DNA of 64,000 nt from the NCBI GenBank assembly GCA_022747635.1, contig JAKTNV010000067.1:1532501-1596500 (forward strand). Reading direction: 5' to 3'. This DNA is from Hetaerina americana. Lineage: Eukaryota > Arthropoda > Insecta > Odonata > Calopterygidae. The translations under genes were made by a program, and so were the position numbers. Positions 45,317-54,870 of this stretch are shown here, in pieces (within the stretch, counting starts at the first letter, position 1; each line of letters opens with the position of its first letter). The notes below the pieces were generated by a model. That model did no database searches. It was given only the letters and a program-made list of their open reading frames with translations, and had not been told where the DNA came from.

Positions 45317-48300
45317 CTAAAGTGACTTCGGTTTCTTGCTATTATGATTACTGATTGTTCGGGGAAAGAATGAGTATTTGTACCTATCTGTCTTGGAATC
45401 TATCTCCCTTAGTTTATCTTTGTGGTCTGATCTACCCAAGTAGTGTGGGGACATTATAATTCCTTCAGTGTCATATTTAAACTCGTTTGTTCTGAACCTT
45501 TCTAAAAGTCTAAGCCTCGCTTGTTCTCTCCGCACTTCAAGTGGTTCCCAGCCAAAATCCCCTAAGAGAGCTGTCACACTTGTGTTTTTATCATAACAAT
45601 TTTTAACGAATCTAGCGGATTTTCTCTGGACTTTATCTATTTCTTTTTGCCAAATTTTCTCCCACGGATCCCAAATACTTGCGGCATATTCCAAATGAGG
45701 TCTAACTAGAGAAAAATAACACCTCTCTTTAACTTTTTCATTACATTTCCCTACCACCCGTTTTATGAAGCCAAGTTTCTTTAAAGCTGATCCGCATATT
45801 GTCCTGATATGTGCTCCCCATGAAAGGCGTGGTGTTAGAACAACCCCCAAATATTTAACTTGATTTGCCGTAGTCAATACTGAACCCTCTATTTTGTAGT
45901 TTATATCCTGTTCCTCGCTTCCTTTATTCCAAAATTTCAAAACTGCACATTTATCTATATTAAGTGTTAATCCCCATTTATTGCACCATTCCGAGATATT
46001 GTCTAAGTCTCTAGAGAGTAGCTCGCGATCTAGTTGGCTCCTTATTTCCCTGTATATCACCGTGTCTTCAGCAAATAACCTTAGATTGCTACTAACGTGT
46101 GTGCTTAAGTCATTTATGTATATTAAGAACAGAAGAGGCCCTATTACACTTCCCTGGGGGACGCCCGAAGTTACATCTCTCTCCGTTGAGCACAACCCAT
46201 CTATGACTACTATTTGTTTGCGGTTTGACAAGAAGTCTCTAATCCAATTAATTATTTTCTCATTGATCCCATAGTATTTAAGTTTATGTAACAATTTATT
46301 GTGTGGGACTTTGTCGAAGGCTTTTTTGAAATCCAGGAATACTGCATCAACTTGTGTGTTGTTTTCTCCCGATCTAAGTATATCGTGAATGAAGAGACCA
46401 AGTTGTGTTTCGCAAGATCTGCTTTTCCTAAATGCGTGCTGGTTGTGGATTAGTATTTTCCTACTATCAAGAAATTTCATAATGTTAGTGACAATAATGT
46501 GTTCCAATATTTTACAAGAGATCGATGCTAAAGAAATGGGTCGGTAATTGGTTGGTTTATCCCTATCGCCGCCTTTATAAATGGGAGTTATATGGGCTAG
46601 CTTCCAGTCGCGAGGCACTGAGCCTTCTTCTATCGATTTTAGAAAAACAATGTGTAAAAATGGGGCAATATCGTCAGCTAATTCCTTTAATATTCTAGCA
46701 GGTATTTCTTCCGGACCAGGTGCCTTGTGTGCTTTGATACTACGGAGCAGATGTACTATTCCCTGCTTGGTCAGTGTAAGATCGCTCATGTGTTCCCCGG
46801 GTGGGTGTGGAGGATCATTTGGTGCGTTTTTGTTTTTGTTGTAGACGCTCTGGAAAAAATGGTTTAAAATATTTGCCTTTTTCACGCTATCTGTAATAAT
46901 TTCTCCATTTTCCGTCTTCAAAGAGTGAACAGTGGGACGTTTACCCTGTATTTCCCTAACATAGGACCAGAATGGCTTTTGATTTTCCTCAAGATATTCG
47001 CTAAGCATTTTAGATTTAAAAGAGTGTAGTGCTGTGCGCATAATACTTTTCGTCTTACTACGGCATTCATTTAGTAGCTGTTTGGTTGTATTCACATAAA
47101 TTATATCGTCACTTTTTAAACTCTTTTTGAAATTTGACTGTAGCTTTCTTTGCCTTCTTAATGCTGATCTGACTTCCCCGTTGTACCATCTAGGTTCCTT
47201 ACTGTCGCATTTGAGTTTGGACGGGATGTACGTCTTCATTCCTTCGCGTAAAATATTTAAGAAATAATTCCAAGTGTTCTCTGTATTTGTTGTCAGTGTT
47301 TTTGTCTTGTATTCTGGTAATTTTATCTTTAAATATTCTCTTAGTCCGTTAAAATTTGCCTTGTTGTATAGGTATATTTTACGCTTTTCTTTGTTTATTT
47401 TGACGAACTTAGTTTTTAACTCCACAAGAATAGCCTTATGGTCACTGATTCCGTCTATTATTTCAATGTTAGTAATGATTTCGGGCATAGAAGTCGCAAA
47501 GATGTCTAGTATGCTTTGGCCCCGTGTTGGTGATTTAACTATTTGTTCTAAGGAGTGTTTTGTGAATATATGAAGGAGTTCTTGGCATGAATCTCTGTTT
47601 TTGGCAGATTTTCCTACGCAGTAGTTGTCCCAGTCAATTGACGGTAGATTTGTGTCACCAGCGATTATAGTAATACTGTTGCTTTGTCTGCTGCTGATAG
47701 TGGATATTTGTACGTCGAGCTTGTGTAGGACATCTGTGTTTGAATCTGGGGGTCTATAAAATGAACACACGAATAGGCTTCTGCCGTTGTAGTCCTTAAT
47801 GTTGCACCAAACGCTTTCTATGTCATCTACGTCGCATTCATATCGCTGGCTACTAAGATGTGACTTTACTGCAATGAATACTCCCCCACCCAACCTATTT
47901 GGTCCGTCCCTTCTGTAAATTGTGAAACCGTTTGGAAAAACCTCATTGTTTGCTATATCTCCCGTGAGCCAACTTACCGTTCCAACTACTATGTCTGCGT
48001 TTGTACTGACAAAAATATGTTCAATATCCGATATTTTGTTTCTAATGCTACGGCAGTTTAATGTTATAATTTTAATATGGCTAATAACTTCTTGTTTTTC
48101 GGTTTTATGTACGCTAACAAAACTGTTTTGAGACGATTCGTGGTGAACAGAGACAAAAGAATTACATTCACTTGCATTGCTATCTGTTATGTATGTAGAG
48201 GCACCAATTTTATTAAATTTACGTGGGTTATATGTTGTTTTAACGCAAGTATTTGTTTGTTCAATTTTTTTGGGGATATGAGAGGCATTACCTGAACTGA

Positions 48301-48406
48301 ATTGACAAAAAGCGCTGGATTCTACTTTATTTTTCCCAATATATGACCTACGCTCTTGCCTACCAGCTATGCTAAACCCTCGAAACGTGTTCGTGTAACC
48401 TACGCG
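45317..48406 (-). CDS. CR1-like ORF2: APE endonuclease and reverse transcriptase (copy 2)
   Basis: Frame open for about 1029 codons from just after a TAG at 48409-48407 to the stop at 45317. It has no in-frame ATG before the endonuclease; the first non-ATG predicted start is a TTG at 47893. It overlaps the end of ORF1 by 35 nt in the +1 frame. Motifs: LNCRSIRNK near 48040-48060, then VGTVSWLTG, where the catalytic Glu of TESW is Val (GTA at 47977-47975). AGDTNLPSIDW, SDHKA, FLDFKKAFD, GVPQGS and FAED (Glu codon 46067-46069) follow. It differs from copy 1 by scattered substitutions only, with no net indel. Both catalytic changes predict loss of activity despite the open frame. Confidence 0.9.
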   Translation of the reverse strand, partial: RVGYTNTFRGFSIAGRQERRSYIGKNKVESSAFCQFSSGNASHIPKKIEQTNTCVKTTYNPRKFNKIGASTYITDSNASECNSFVSVHHESSQNSFVSVHKTEKQEVISHIKIITLNCRSIRNKISDIEHIFVSTNADIVVGTVSWLTGDIANNEVFPNGFTIYRRDGPNRLGGGVFIAVKSHLSSQRYECDVDDIESVWCNIKDYNGRSLFVCSFYRPPDSNTDVLHKLDVQISTISSRQSNSITIIAGDTNLPSIDWDNYCVGKSAKNRDSCQELLHIFTKHSLEQIVKSPTRGQSILDIFATSMPEIITNIEIIDGISDHKAILVELKTKFVKINKEKRKIYLYNKANFNGLREYLKIKLPEYKTKTLTTNTENTWNYFLNILREGMKTYIPSKLKCDSKEPRWYNGEVRSALRRQRKLQSNFKKSLKSDDIIYVNTTKQLLNECRSKTKSIMRTALHSFKSKMLSEYLEENQKPFWSYVREIQGKRPTVHSLKTENGEIITDSVKKANILNHFFQSVYNKNKNAPNDPPHPPGEHMSDLTLTKQGIVHLLRSIKAHKAPGPEEIPARILKELADDIAPFLHIVFLKSIEEGSVPRDWKLAHITPIYKGGDRDKPTNYRPISLASISCKILEHIIVTNIMKFLDSRKILIHNQHAFRKSRSCETQLGLFIHDILRSGENNTQVDAVFLDFKKAFDKVPHNKLLHKLKYYGINEKIINWIRDFLSNRKQIVVIDGLCSTERDVTSGVPQGSVIGPLLFLIYINDLSTHVSSNLRLFAEDTVIYREIRSQLDRELLSRDLDNISEWCNKWGLTLNIDKCAVLKFWNKGSEEQDINYKIEGSVLTTANQVKYLGVVLTPRLSWGAHIRTICGSALKKLGFIKRVVGKCNEKVKERCYFSLVRPHLEYAASIWDPWEKIWQKEIDKVQRKSARFVKNCYDKNTSVTALLGDFGWEPLEVRREQARLRLLERFRTNEFKYDTEGIIMSPHYLGRSDHKDKLREIDSKTDRYKYSFFPRTISNHNSKKPKSL

Positions 48407-49391
48407 CTACCAACTGCGATGCCTCGGCAGTATAATGGACCCCGGAGCGATTAAGGGGTACCCGACACGATGAGAGGACGGGCCTCAGATCAACGAAGTC
48501 CGCTCCGATTCCCCGGCAAAATCCCAGCAATCTCTGATTTAAACCCTCAATGCGGCTCCAAACGAGCCTTCCGCGGTCTACACGTGGCACAATACTACAT
48601 ATACTTAATTTAATTGGGACCTTAAACTCTGCCTCGACTCGTTTCACCTCCGAGTGCATCTCCTTAAAGGAGCGCAGGATCTCTTCAGATCCACGTTCCG
48701 AGGCGTCGTTTGTCCCGACATGAGCCACAATGCGTAGCTTGGAGCAGCCCGTATTACTGACGGCCGCCTTCACCGCCAGCGTCGCCTGGGGTACCCCGCC
48801 GCCCGGTATACACCCGGACGACAAGAATCCAATACCTCCCTCCTGTTGGACTCTGCGGCGCAGTGGGTTCATTATACGCCGGACATTTGAACTACCTAAT
48901 ATAACGGTTCCCTCCCTCCCCGACCGCTGATGCCTTACCCTAGGCAGTGCCCTCGGAGTAGGGATAGGGGCTGCAGGTACGGTGGTGCTGTCATCCGACA
49001 GCACCTGGTACCTGTTGGAGACGGGGATGGTATCTGCCTCCGCAGAGTCCAATCCTCGCCGCAGCGTTACCTTCCCCTTGCCCCGAGAGACGACCCTCCA
49101 ATCGTCCGCCCTACGGACGTGAGACAATCCCTCGTTGAGAGATGGGACACGGGGTAGGTCTCTAATCGCCCAGCCACGTGTTGCATTCGGACGAAACCGT
49201 GCACCCCTATGGGCGTGGCGGGTTTTCGTATTCCCACCCTGAGCACCATCTCTCCTGAAGGGAGCCCTCCGGCCGGCGATCTCCGATCGAAGCTCCCGCA
49301 CCATTCTCTCCAGCATGACAATACGGGCCCTTAAAGCCGCGCATTCGCCAGTGCCTTCGAGCATGGCAACAGGGGACCTGGATGAAGCCAT
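48372..49391 (-). CDS. CR1-like ORF1 with SGNH esterase-type domain
   Basis: 339 residues from the ATG at 49391. The N-terminus has a short heptad-like coiled coil (about 20-40, LRARIVMLERMVRELRSEIA), then a basic Arg/Gly-rich stretch (40-115) likely to bind RNA. The C-terminal half looks like an SGNH hydrolase: block I VILGSSNVRRI with Ser at 167-168, block III HVGTND (224-229), and block V GVHYTA (about 317-322). The Asp usually three residues before the block V His is Ser here. In CR1-type elements ORF1 packages RNA, and its esterase may help membrane or particle association. ORF2 begins in an overlapping frame, suggesting coupled translation. Confidence 0.88.
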   Translation of the reverse strand: MASSRSPVAMLEGTGECAALRARIVMLERMVRELRSEIAGRRAPFRRDGAQGGNTKTRHAHRGARFRPNATRGWAIRDLPRVPSLNEGLSHVRRADDWRVVSRGKGKVTLRRGLDSAEADTIPVSNRYQVLSDDSTTVPAAPIPTPRALPRVRHQRSGREGTVILGSSNVRRIMNPLRRRVQQEGGIGFLSSGCIPGGGVPQATLAVKAAVSNTGCSKLRIVAHVGTNDASERGSEEILRSFKEMHSEVKRVEAEFKVPIKLSICSIVPRVDRGRLVWSRIEGLNQRLLGFCRGIGADFVDLRPVLSSCRVPLNRSGVHYTAEASQLVARRLHEHVSRV

Positions 49392-49922
49392 CCTAATTTA
49401 ATTACCAAGTTCCCAACAAAAGCTAACCTGTATACACTATGCTAAAATTTCTAGAAGGGGCTAGCTAAATTTAGCTCAAACAATAAGTTACAATTTGGAA
49501 TTGAATATGAAGCCTAAGTGGAAAAAACGATGCTTGAGTAAGGTCTGGTTTTCAGAGGACCAAAAAGAAGATAGTAAGAAAAAGGAAAGCACTCACCGGT
49601 CACCAATCAGAGTCGAAGGACAAAAACCACCACAATCCACTAAATCAATTACTACTACTACACAATACGGTTAACAAACCACACACAAAACGAAAACTAT
49701 ATAAACGAAGCAACGTATACGTTGACACTACACTGCACTTCACTAAAACCAAAAGCACCAAGAATCAAGCTGGCAGGAAGGTAGCCTCTGGTGGGTCAAA
49801 TCGGTTTTCAGGAGCTCTCAGTAGGCAGGTCCGCTCAGGTTGAGGTCCAGAGAGAGAAGGATAACAGGAACACCAACAGTATTATAGAATATATAGACAA
49901 TAAAATTAACAATGTAATGAAC

Positions 49923-50168
49923 AATAATGATAGTTTTCGTTCGAAGGTTTCCGCGGCGATGAGTAGGTGATTTCCACATTTTTCGTTCCCTGATTGGCCA
50001 AGAATTTTCCCGGTATTGGCGCCGGATTTTTCCTATATAAGACGGGACAACAAGCTTCTTTTCATCCTTGACCTGAGGACGCCAGCAGGATAGCTGGCGA
50101 AACTGTTGTACTTTTAAACGACATACGCGGACGCAGCCCGAAAAATGTGGAAATCAATAATGATAGTT
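49923..50168 (+). mobile_element. Solo Penelope-type terminal repeat with 13-bp target duplication
   Basis: AATAATGATAGTT occurs exactly at 49923-49935 and 50156-50168, bracketing a 220-bp insert. The insert holds GATTTCCACATTTTTCG (49969-49985) and its complement at the right edge (50139-50155). It also holds an inverted CCAAT box (TGATTGGCC near 49991), a TATA box and a hammerhead-like motif. It has no coding capacity. It resembles the promoter/ribozyme part of a Penelope terminal repeat of a different family from PLE-A. Confidence 0.7.
50034..50110 (+). promoter_or_regulatory. TATA box and hammerhead-like motif (solo repeat)
   Basis: TATATAAG (50034-50041), 31 bp, then CTGAGGA (50073-50079). 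A 7-bp perfect stem follows (CGCCAGC/GCTGGCG, loop AGGATA), then GAAAC (50099-50103), TGTT and GTA (50108-50110). A transcript starting about 25-30 bp past the TATA box would begin at the edge of this fold. Confidence 0.55.
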
Positions 50169-50248
50169 CTTGCTAAAGGTTCACTGGAAAAATCACGAAT
50201 AGTATTCAGGAATTTTTCTCGGGTTTCCAACCGGGTCAGGTTTCGGAG

Positions 50249-50287
50249 TACCGACGTTTCGATGGCTGACTCTGCCATCGTCTTCAG
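50249..50287 (-). promoter_or_regulatory. Hammerhead-like motif in left inverted repeat of PLE-A
   Basis: The minus-strand CTGAAGA (50287-50281) begins the same fold as at 54871-54909, ending in GTA at 50251-50249. It is the inverted copy of the right terminal-repeat motif. Confidence 0.5.
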
Positions 50288-50508
50288 GGTTGAAGTGCAG
50301 AGCATGGAAATTGCCGGGTATTTATACATGTTGCGTGGGTCAGGTGTGGCCTGATTGGTCGGATGAGTTTCTTCGGCCCGCTCCGGTCAATCGGCCTTGT
50401 TCCCGTGTGTTTCTCATCTTTTTTAGTATCGGCTTCCAAATATTACTTATCTGGAAGCCGGTGTCTCGGTTTAAGTTGTTTTTCTCCAGTCGGATCTCTA
50501 ATCCCGAA

Positions 50509-52934
50509 ACCCGAGAAAAATTCCTGAATACTATTCGCCGGGAAAGCCTGAGATCCTTCATTACTCACCTCTACGGGGAGGAAATTCATCGCTGCGTTCG
50601 CCGATGTGAGCAGCTACGGAAGGACAGAGCCAAACTTCTTGGCTCCCTCGCATTCCTTCTGAGGTGCAGGGACAAAGAAGTTATACCTAGATTCGTCAAC
50701 CTTCGACCCCCGGTGAATTCACCGGCAGCCAGACGCATCATGAGACGAACCAGTCTCGCTTTACTGCGAGAACGGATACACCACCATAGGAGTGCCCTTG
50801 ATGACAACGCAAAATGCCTCTTGGATATCCACCTACGATTGGCAGCCTGTCTTTCTCCGACTGACTGGGATTTCATCGACAGAACCACTGCAGTTCAAGG
50901 GGAAATGCTGCACCGCAGGAATACAGAGAGGCAAAAAAAGAAGTACGAACGACTGGATAGGGGAAAGGAAGCCGTTCCTCCTCTCGATCGTCAACGACTC
51001 GTCATAAACCTTACCGGCACGGAAATTGATGAATCAACTTCCCTGGTCCTTGCCAAAGGATTAAACTTTGCTCCAACTCCGAGATCCATTCCCTACCTTG
51101 ATATAGTAGGGAGTATTGAGCAAGCCATCCGCAAACTCCCCCAGGAGGAAGCGGAAGAAGTTAGGGGAGAAGTATCAATGGTCCTTAAAAGGGCCGTGGT
51201 ACCAAAACCCAACATCACGAAGGGAGAAAGACGAGCTCTGATTTCCCTGCGTAAGAATCCTGACGTCACAATCCTGCCGGCAGACAAAGGCAATGCAGCC
51301 GTCTTGCTGAACACGGACGAGTACCACCAAAAAATTCAAAAGCTCCTGGAAGATCCAGCATACCGAACCATAAACCGTGACCCCACAGATGCTATAGTAA
51401 GGAAGACATCCGCCCTCATCAAGAGACGTTGCAGACGCCGGAGGCGAGCAGAAACCTAATTCCACAATCGCCCGTTCCTCCGAGATTATACGGACTGCCA
51501 AATGTTCACAAGGAAGGTGCTCCCCTAAGGCCAATTGTGAGCACCATAGGGGCTCCCACGTATGGCTTGGCAAGGTACCTGACAGGCGTCTTGGCACCCT
51601 TGGTTGGATCTTGCGAACACCGCATCAAGAACTCCGCTGAATTCGTGCAGACGCTGAAGAATATTCACCTAGAAGACCGAGACATCTTAGTGAGCTTCGA
51701 CGTTGTGTCACTATTTACCAAAGTACCGGTCAAGGACACCTTGCTACTCCTTCAAGCACAATTTGATCAGCAGACTGTCGAACTCTTCCGCCATGTCCTC
51801 ACCTCGACGTACTTCCTATACAATGGGAAATTCTACGAGCAGGTGGATGGGGTCCCCATGGGTTCTCCTCTCTCCCCTGCCATCGCCAACTTTTACATGG
51901 AGGACTTTGAGGAGAGAGCACTAAGAACCGCTCCATTACGACCGAAACACTTTTTTCGATACGTGGATGACACCTTCGTCGTTTGGCCACATGGACCGGA
52001 GACCCTCCACGAGTTCCTCGGCCACATGAACGGCATACATCCTAGTATCCAGTTCACCATGGAAATGGAAGAAAACAGACAGCTACCATTCCTCGATATC
52101 CTCATTGAAAGAAGGGAGGACGGCAGCCTGGGTCACAAAGTATACAGGAAGCCAACCCACACCGACCTGTATCTTAACGGTAGCAGTCATCACCATCCGG
52201 CACAAAAAAGGGGGGTTCTATCCACACTCATACACCGGGCAAGTGCAGTCTCCGAGAAAGAAAACCTTGAAGCGGAACTACAACATCTGAGGAAGACCTT
52301 CCGGCAAAATAATTACAAGCCTCGGGAAATCGATTTGGCCCTTAAAAGGGCCTTCGCGGGACCTAAGGGTAGGAGAGAGGAGGAAGAAAAGCCAATCGCC
52401 AGAGCATGCATCCCGTTCACATCTTCAGTATCACACAAGATATCAAGAATACTGAAAAAACACAAGGTGGAAACGATTCACAAACCACAAGGGAAGCTAA
52501 AATCTTTCCTTGTCACGGCCAAAGACAAACGCGGAATGAAGTCATCGGGAGTCTACCGAATTCCCTGCGAGTGCGGCAAAGTTTACATCGGGGAGACGGG
52601 CCGCACAATTGAAAAACGCCTAAAAGAACACCAGAGATGCATACGACTCCACTACCCGGAAAAGTCGGCAGTCGCCGAACACAGTATCACCCATGACCAT
52701 AGAATCGACTTTGAAGCCACAAAGAGGCTATGTCATGCCAACGGTTATTGGGACCGCGTGGTAAAAGAAGGAATAGAGATCCGACTGGAGAAAAACAACT
52801 TAAACCGAGACACCGGCTTCCAGATAAGTAATATTTGGAAGCCGATACTAAAAAAGATGAGAAACACACGGGAACAAGGCCGATTGACCGGAGCGGGCCG
52901 AAGAAACTCATCCGACCAATCAGGCCACACCTGA
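50509..52934 (+). pseudogene. Penelope reverse transcriptase with GIY-YIG endonuclease (PLE-A, one frameshift)
   Basis: Single protein split by one frameshift near 51430-51460. The first frame (coding-like from about 50509 to 51459) has the Penelope N-terminal region, with ERRALISLRKNPDVTILPAD and KGNAAVLLN. The second (51429-52934, 501 residues) has GLPNVHKEG (22-30), motif A SFDVVSLFT (89-97), GVPMGSPLSP (141-150) and catalytic YVDD (178-181). A C-terminal GIY-YIG domain follows: SGVYRIPCECG (373-383), then YIGETGR (386-392) and later His residues fitting the CCHH variant of Penelope endonucleases. The last 50 residues are encoded inside the terminal repeat. All catalytic residues look intact, so one shift separates it from an open frame. 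Confidence 0.9.
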
Positions 52935-52955
52935 CCCACGCAACATGTATAAATA
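52916..52955 (+). promoter_or_regulatory. CCAAT and TATA boxes in PLE-A right terminal repeat
   Basis: GACCAATCAG (near 52915-52924) and TATAAATA (52948-52955) lie in the right terminal repeat. If the jockey insertion is removed, the TATA box is 31 bp from the hammerhead-like CTGAAGA at 54871, matching the spacing in the solo repeat. The insertion now separates promoter from motif. Confidence 0.5.
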
Positions 52956-52970
52956 CCCGGCAATTTCCAT

Positions 52971-54865
52971 GCTCTGCACTTGCTATGGCTGCGTACCCAC
53001 CACCCCATTGATGGCCGCAGATACAGGGCTCTTCGAAACCTTGTCACCTCCTCCCTCAGAAAGGAAAAACAATCCCTCTGGGACAGAAAGATCAGTTCCC
53101 TGTCTCATGAGGATAACTCAGTCTGGCCACTCGCCCGATCACTCCGAAAAAGATCCACTCCCCCAGCTCCTCTGCTCCATAACGGGTCATTATCATACTC
53201 CGACCAGGAAAAGTGTGAAATCTTCGCCGACATCTTGGAATCGGTCTTTTGCAACCCAAAACCATCCCATCTTGACTCCACCGCTAACCAAACTTTCGAA
53301 TCTATTGCGTTTACTCCTCCTCCTGCTATCCCAGCGGCTACAATGACCGACTTAAAGGCCATCATTAATAACTGCAAAGCCAAATCCGCTCCCGGCCCTG
53401 ACCGCATCTCGTACAACCACCTCAAAAACCTCCCCATACACTTCCTTGATCACCTTTTGTCCATCCTGAACTCATGCCTCTCACTCTGCTATTTCCCTGC
53501 CGCCTGGAAGTGTGCAAAAGTCATACTCATACCCAAACCCGGAAAAGATCCAAAGGACCCTGGCAATCACAGACCCATCAGCCTTCTCCCCTGCATGGGT
53601 AAGGTCCTGGAGCGCGTCATCCACTACCGCCTTGATGAGGAATTCACTTCACTAAATATCCTACGGCCGGAACAAACGGGTTTCAGAAGAAAAACAGCCA
53701 CCACCCACCAAATCCTCCGACTTGTCGAGCATATTACTTTTGGTTTTAACATTAAAAAACACACCCAGGTCGCCTTTCTAGACATCAAACGGGCCTTTGA
53801 CCGTGTCTGGAAAGAAGGGCTCGTCTACAAACTCTCCCAGACTGATATCTCTTTCTCTCTTGTTAAAATTATAGCATCTTTCCTCTCAAGCAGAACTTTC
53901 TTTGTCTCTATCAACTCTTACAATTCAAACCCGAGAAATATCCTCGCCGGCGTCCCTCAGGGTGCTGTTTTATCCCCAACCCTTTTCAATCTTTATATAA
54001 ATGACCTCCCCTCCCACCCTAAAACCCAAGTGTACCTGTACGCCGACGACACCGCCATTGCATCCCAGTCTTTCTGCCCTGACACTGCTGCAGACAACGT
54101 CCAGGAACACCTAGACTTAGTTGAAGAATGGATGGACTCTTGGAAACTCTGTGTCCATCCAGACAAATGCGAGCATGTCAACTTTGCAAGAAAGTGGAAG
54201 AAACCCTGCTCTACGGCCCTTTTTTATGGTAACTCCCGCATCCCCCTTAAAAACTCAGCCAAATTCCTGGGAGTCATACTGGACAGGAAACTTACCTGGC
54301 AGGAGCATACTACGTACGTTCTCAACAAGGCAAACGCGGCGCGTGCCTCCCTGTTCCCCCTTCTAAATCACAGAAGTCCCCTTAAACTAAGTACCAAACT
54401 GATCCTATACAAATCCATGATTCGCCCCATCCTGACATATGGCTACCCAGCCTGGGGAGCCATATCCGACACAAACATAAAGAAAATTTGCACTTTTCAG
54501 AATCAAGCTATCCGTCATATAGCTAAAGCCCCCTGGTTCTTTCGCAATGATTCCCTCCACAAAGATCTACAGCTACCACCCATCAGTACCTACCTCCAAT
54601 CCATTGCTTCGTCCTTTTCCAAATCACTGCCCATCACCCAAAACCCCTTATTAGAAAACCTATGGTCCTACGATAAAAATCCGCACTTCAAGCATAAACG
54701 TCCTAAACTTACCGCAATGCCCACCGTAAATTAAAAATCCTTTCTCCATAACCACGCCCTAAAATACCCATATCATACCACCGTTTATCAGCATCAGCTG
54801 GAAATCGGGACAAGATGCGCAAGGCGCAGTGCTATATCGGTTCGGTTCGGTTCGGCTCTGCACTT
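52971..54865 (+). mobile_element. 5'-truncated jockey-clade retrotransposon in PLE-A (11-bp duplication)
   Basis: GCTCTGCACTT occurs at 52971-52981 and again at 54855-54865, flanking an insert of about 1873 bp. The insert opens in the middle of a reading frame, contains an RT and ends in a pentanucleotide repeat (TTCGG units, 54837-54855) rather than poly(A). Joining the flanks restores the PLE-A terminal repeat exactly, confirming a later insertion. Confidence 0.92.
52982..54734 (+). CDS. Jockey-clade reverse transcriptase (5'-truncated ORF2)
   Basis: About 583 codons, open to the TAA at 54734. Read from 52980: KSAPGPDRISYNHL (135-148), motif A FLDIKRAFDRVW (266-277), GVPQGAVLSP (324-333) and catalytic YADD (354-357). 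The C-terminal SAKFLGVILDRKLTW region and an RTYGYPAWG-like thumb follow. No RNase H is seen. The endonuclease half and any true start codon are missing, so it is translated only if transcription reads through. The RT core itself looks undamaged. Confidence 0.9.
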
Positions 54866-54870
54866 CAACC

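Larger units (their letters stand above)
45021..49900 (-). mobile_element. CR1-like non-LTR retrotransposon, copy 2 (two ORFs, near full length)
   Basis: Order on the minus strand: a leader of about 500 bp (49392 to about 49900, 5' end not resolved), ORF1 (49391-48372), ORF2 (frame open 48406-45317), 3' UTR and TGTAGA-type 3' end. It is nearly identical to copy 1 over 45021-48337. The ORF1 esterase, the APE-RT ORF2 without RNase H, and the microsatellite 3' end place it in the CR1/L2-type group. It abuts the nested Penelope block on its right. Confidence 0.9.

Noticed and set aside
2751..49900. Segmental duplication as explanation for CR1 copies 1 and 2
   Set aside because: Similarity ends at the element's own 3' terminus and at 6066/48337 with unrelated flanks, which fits separate insertions; not fully excluded without target duplications.
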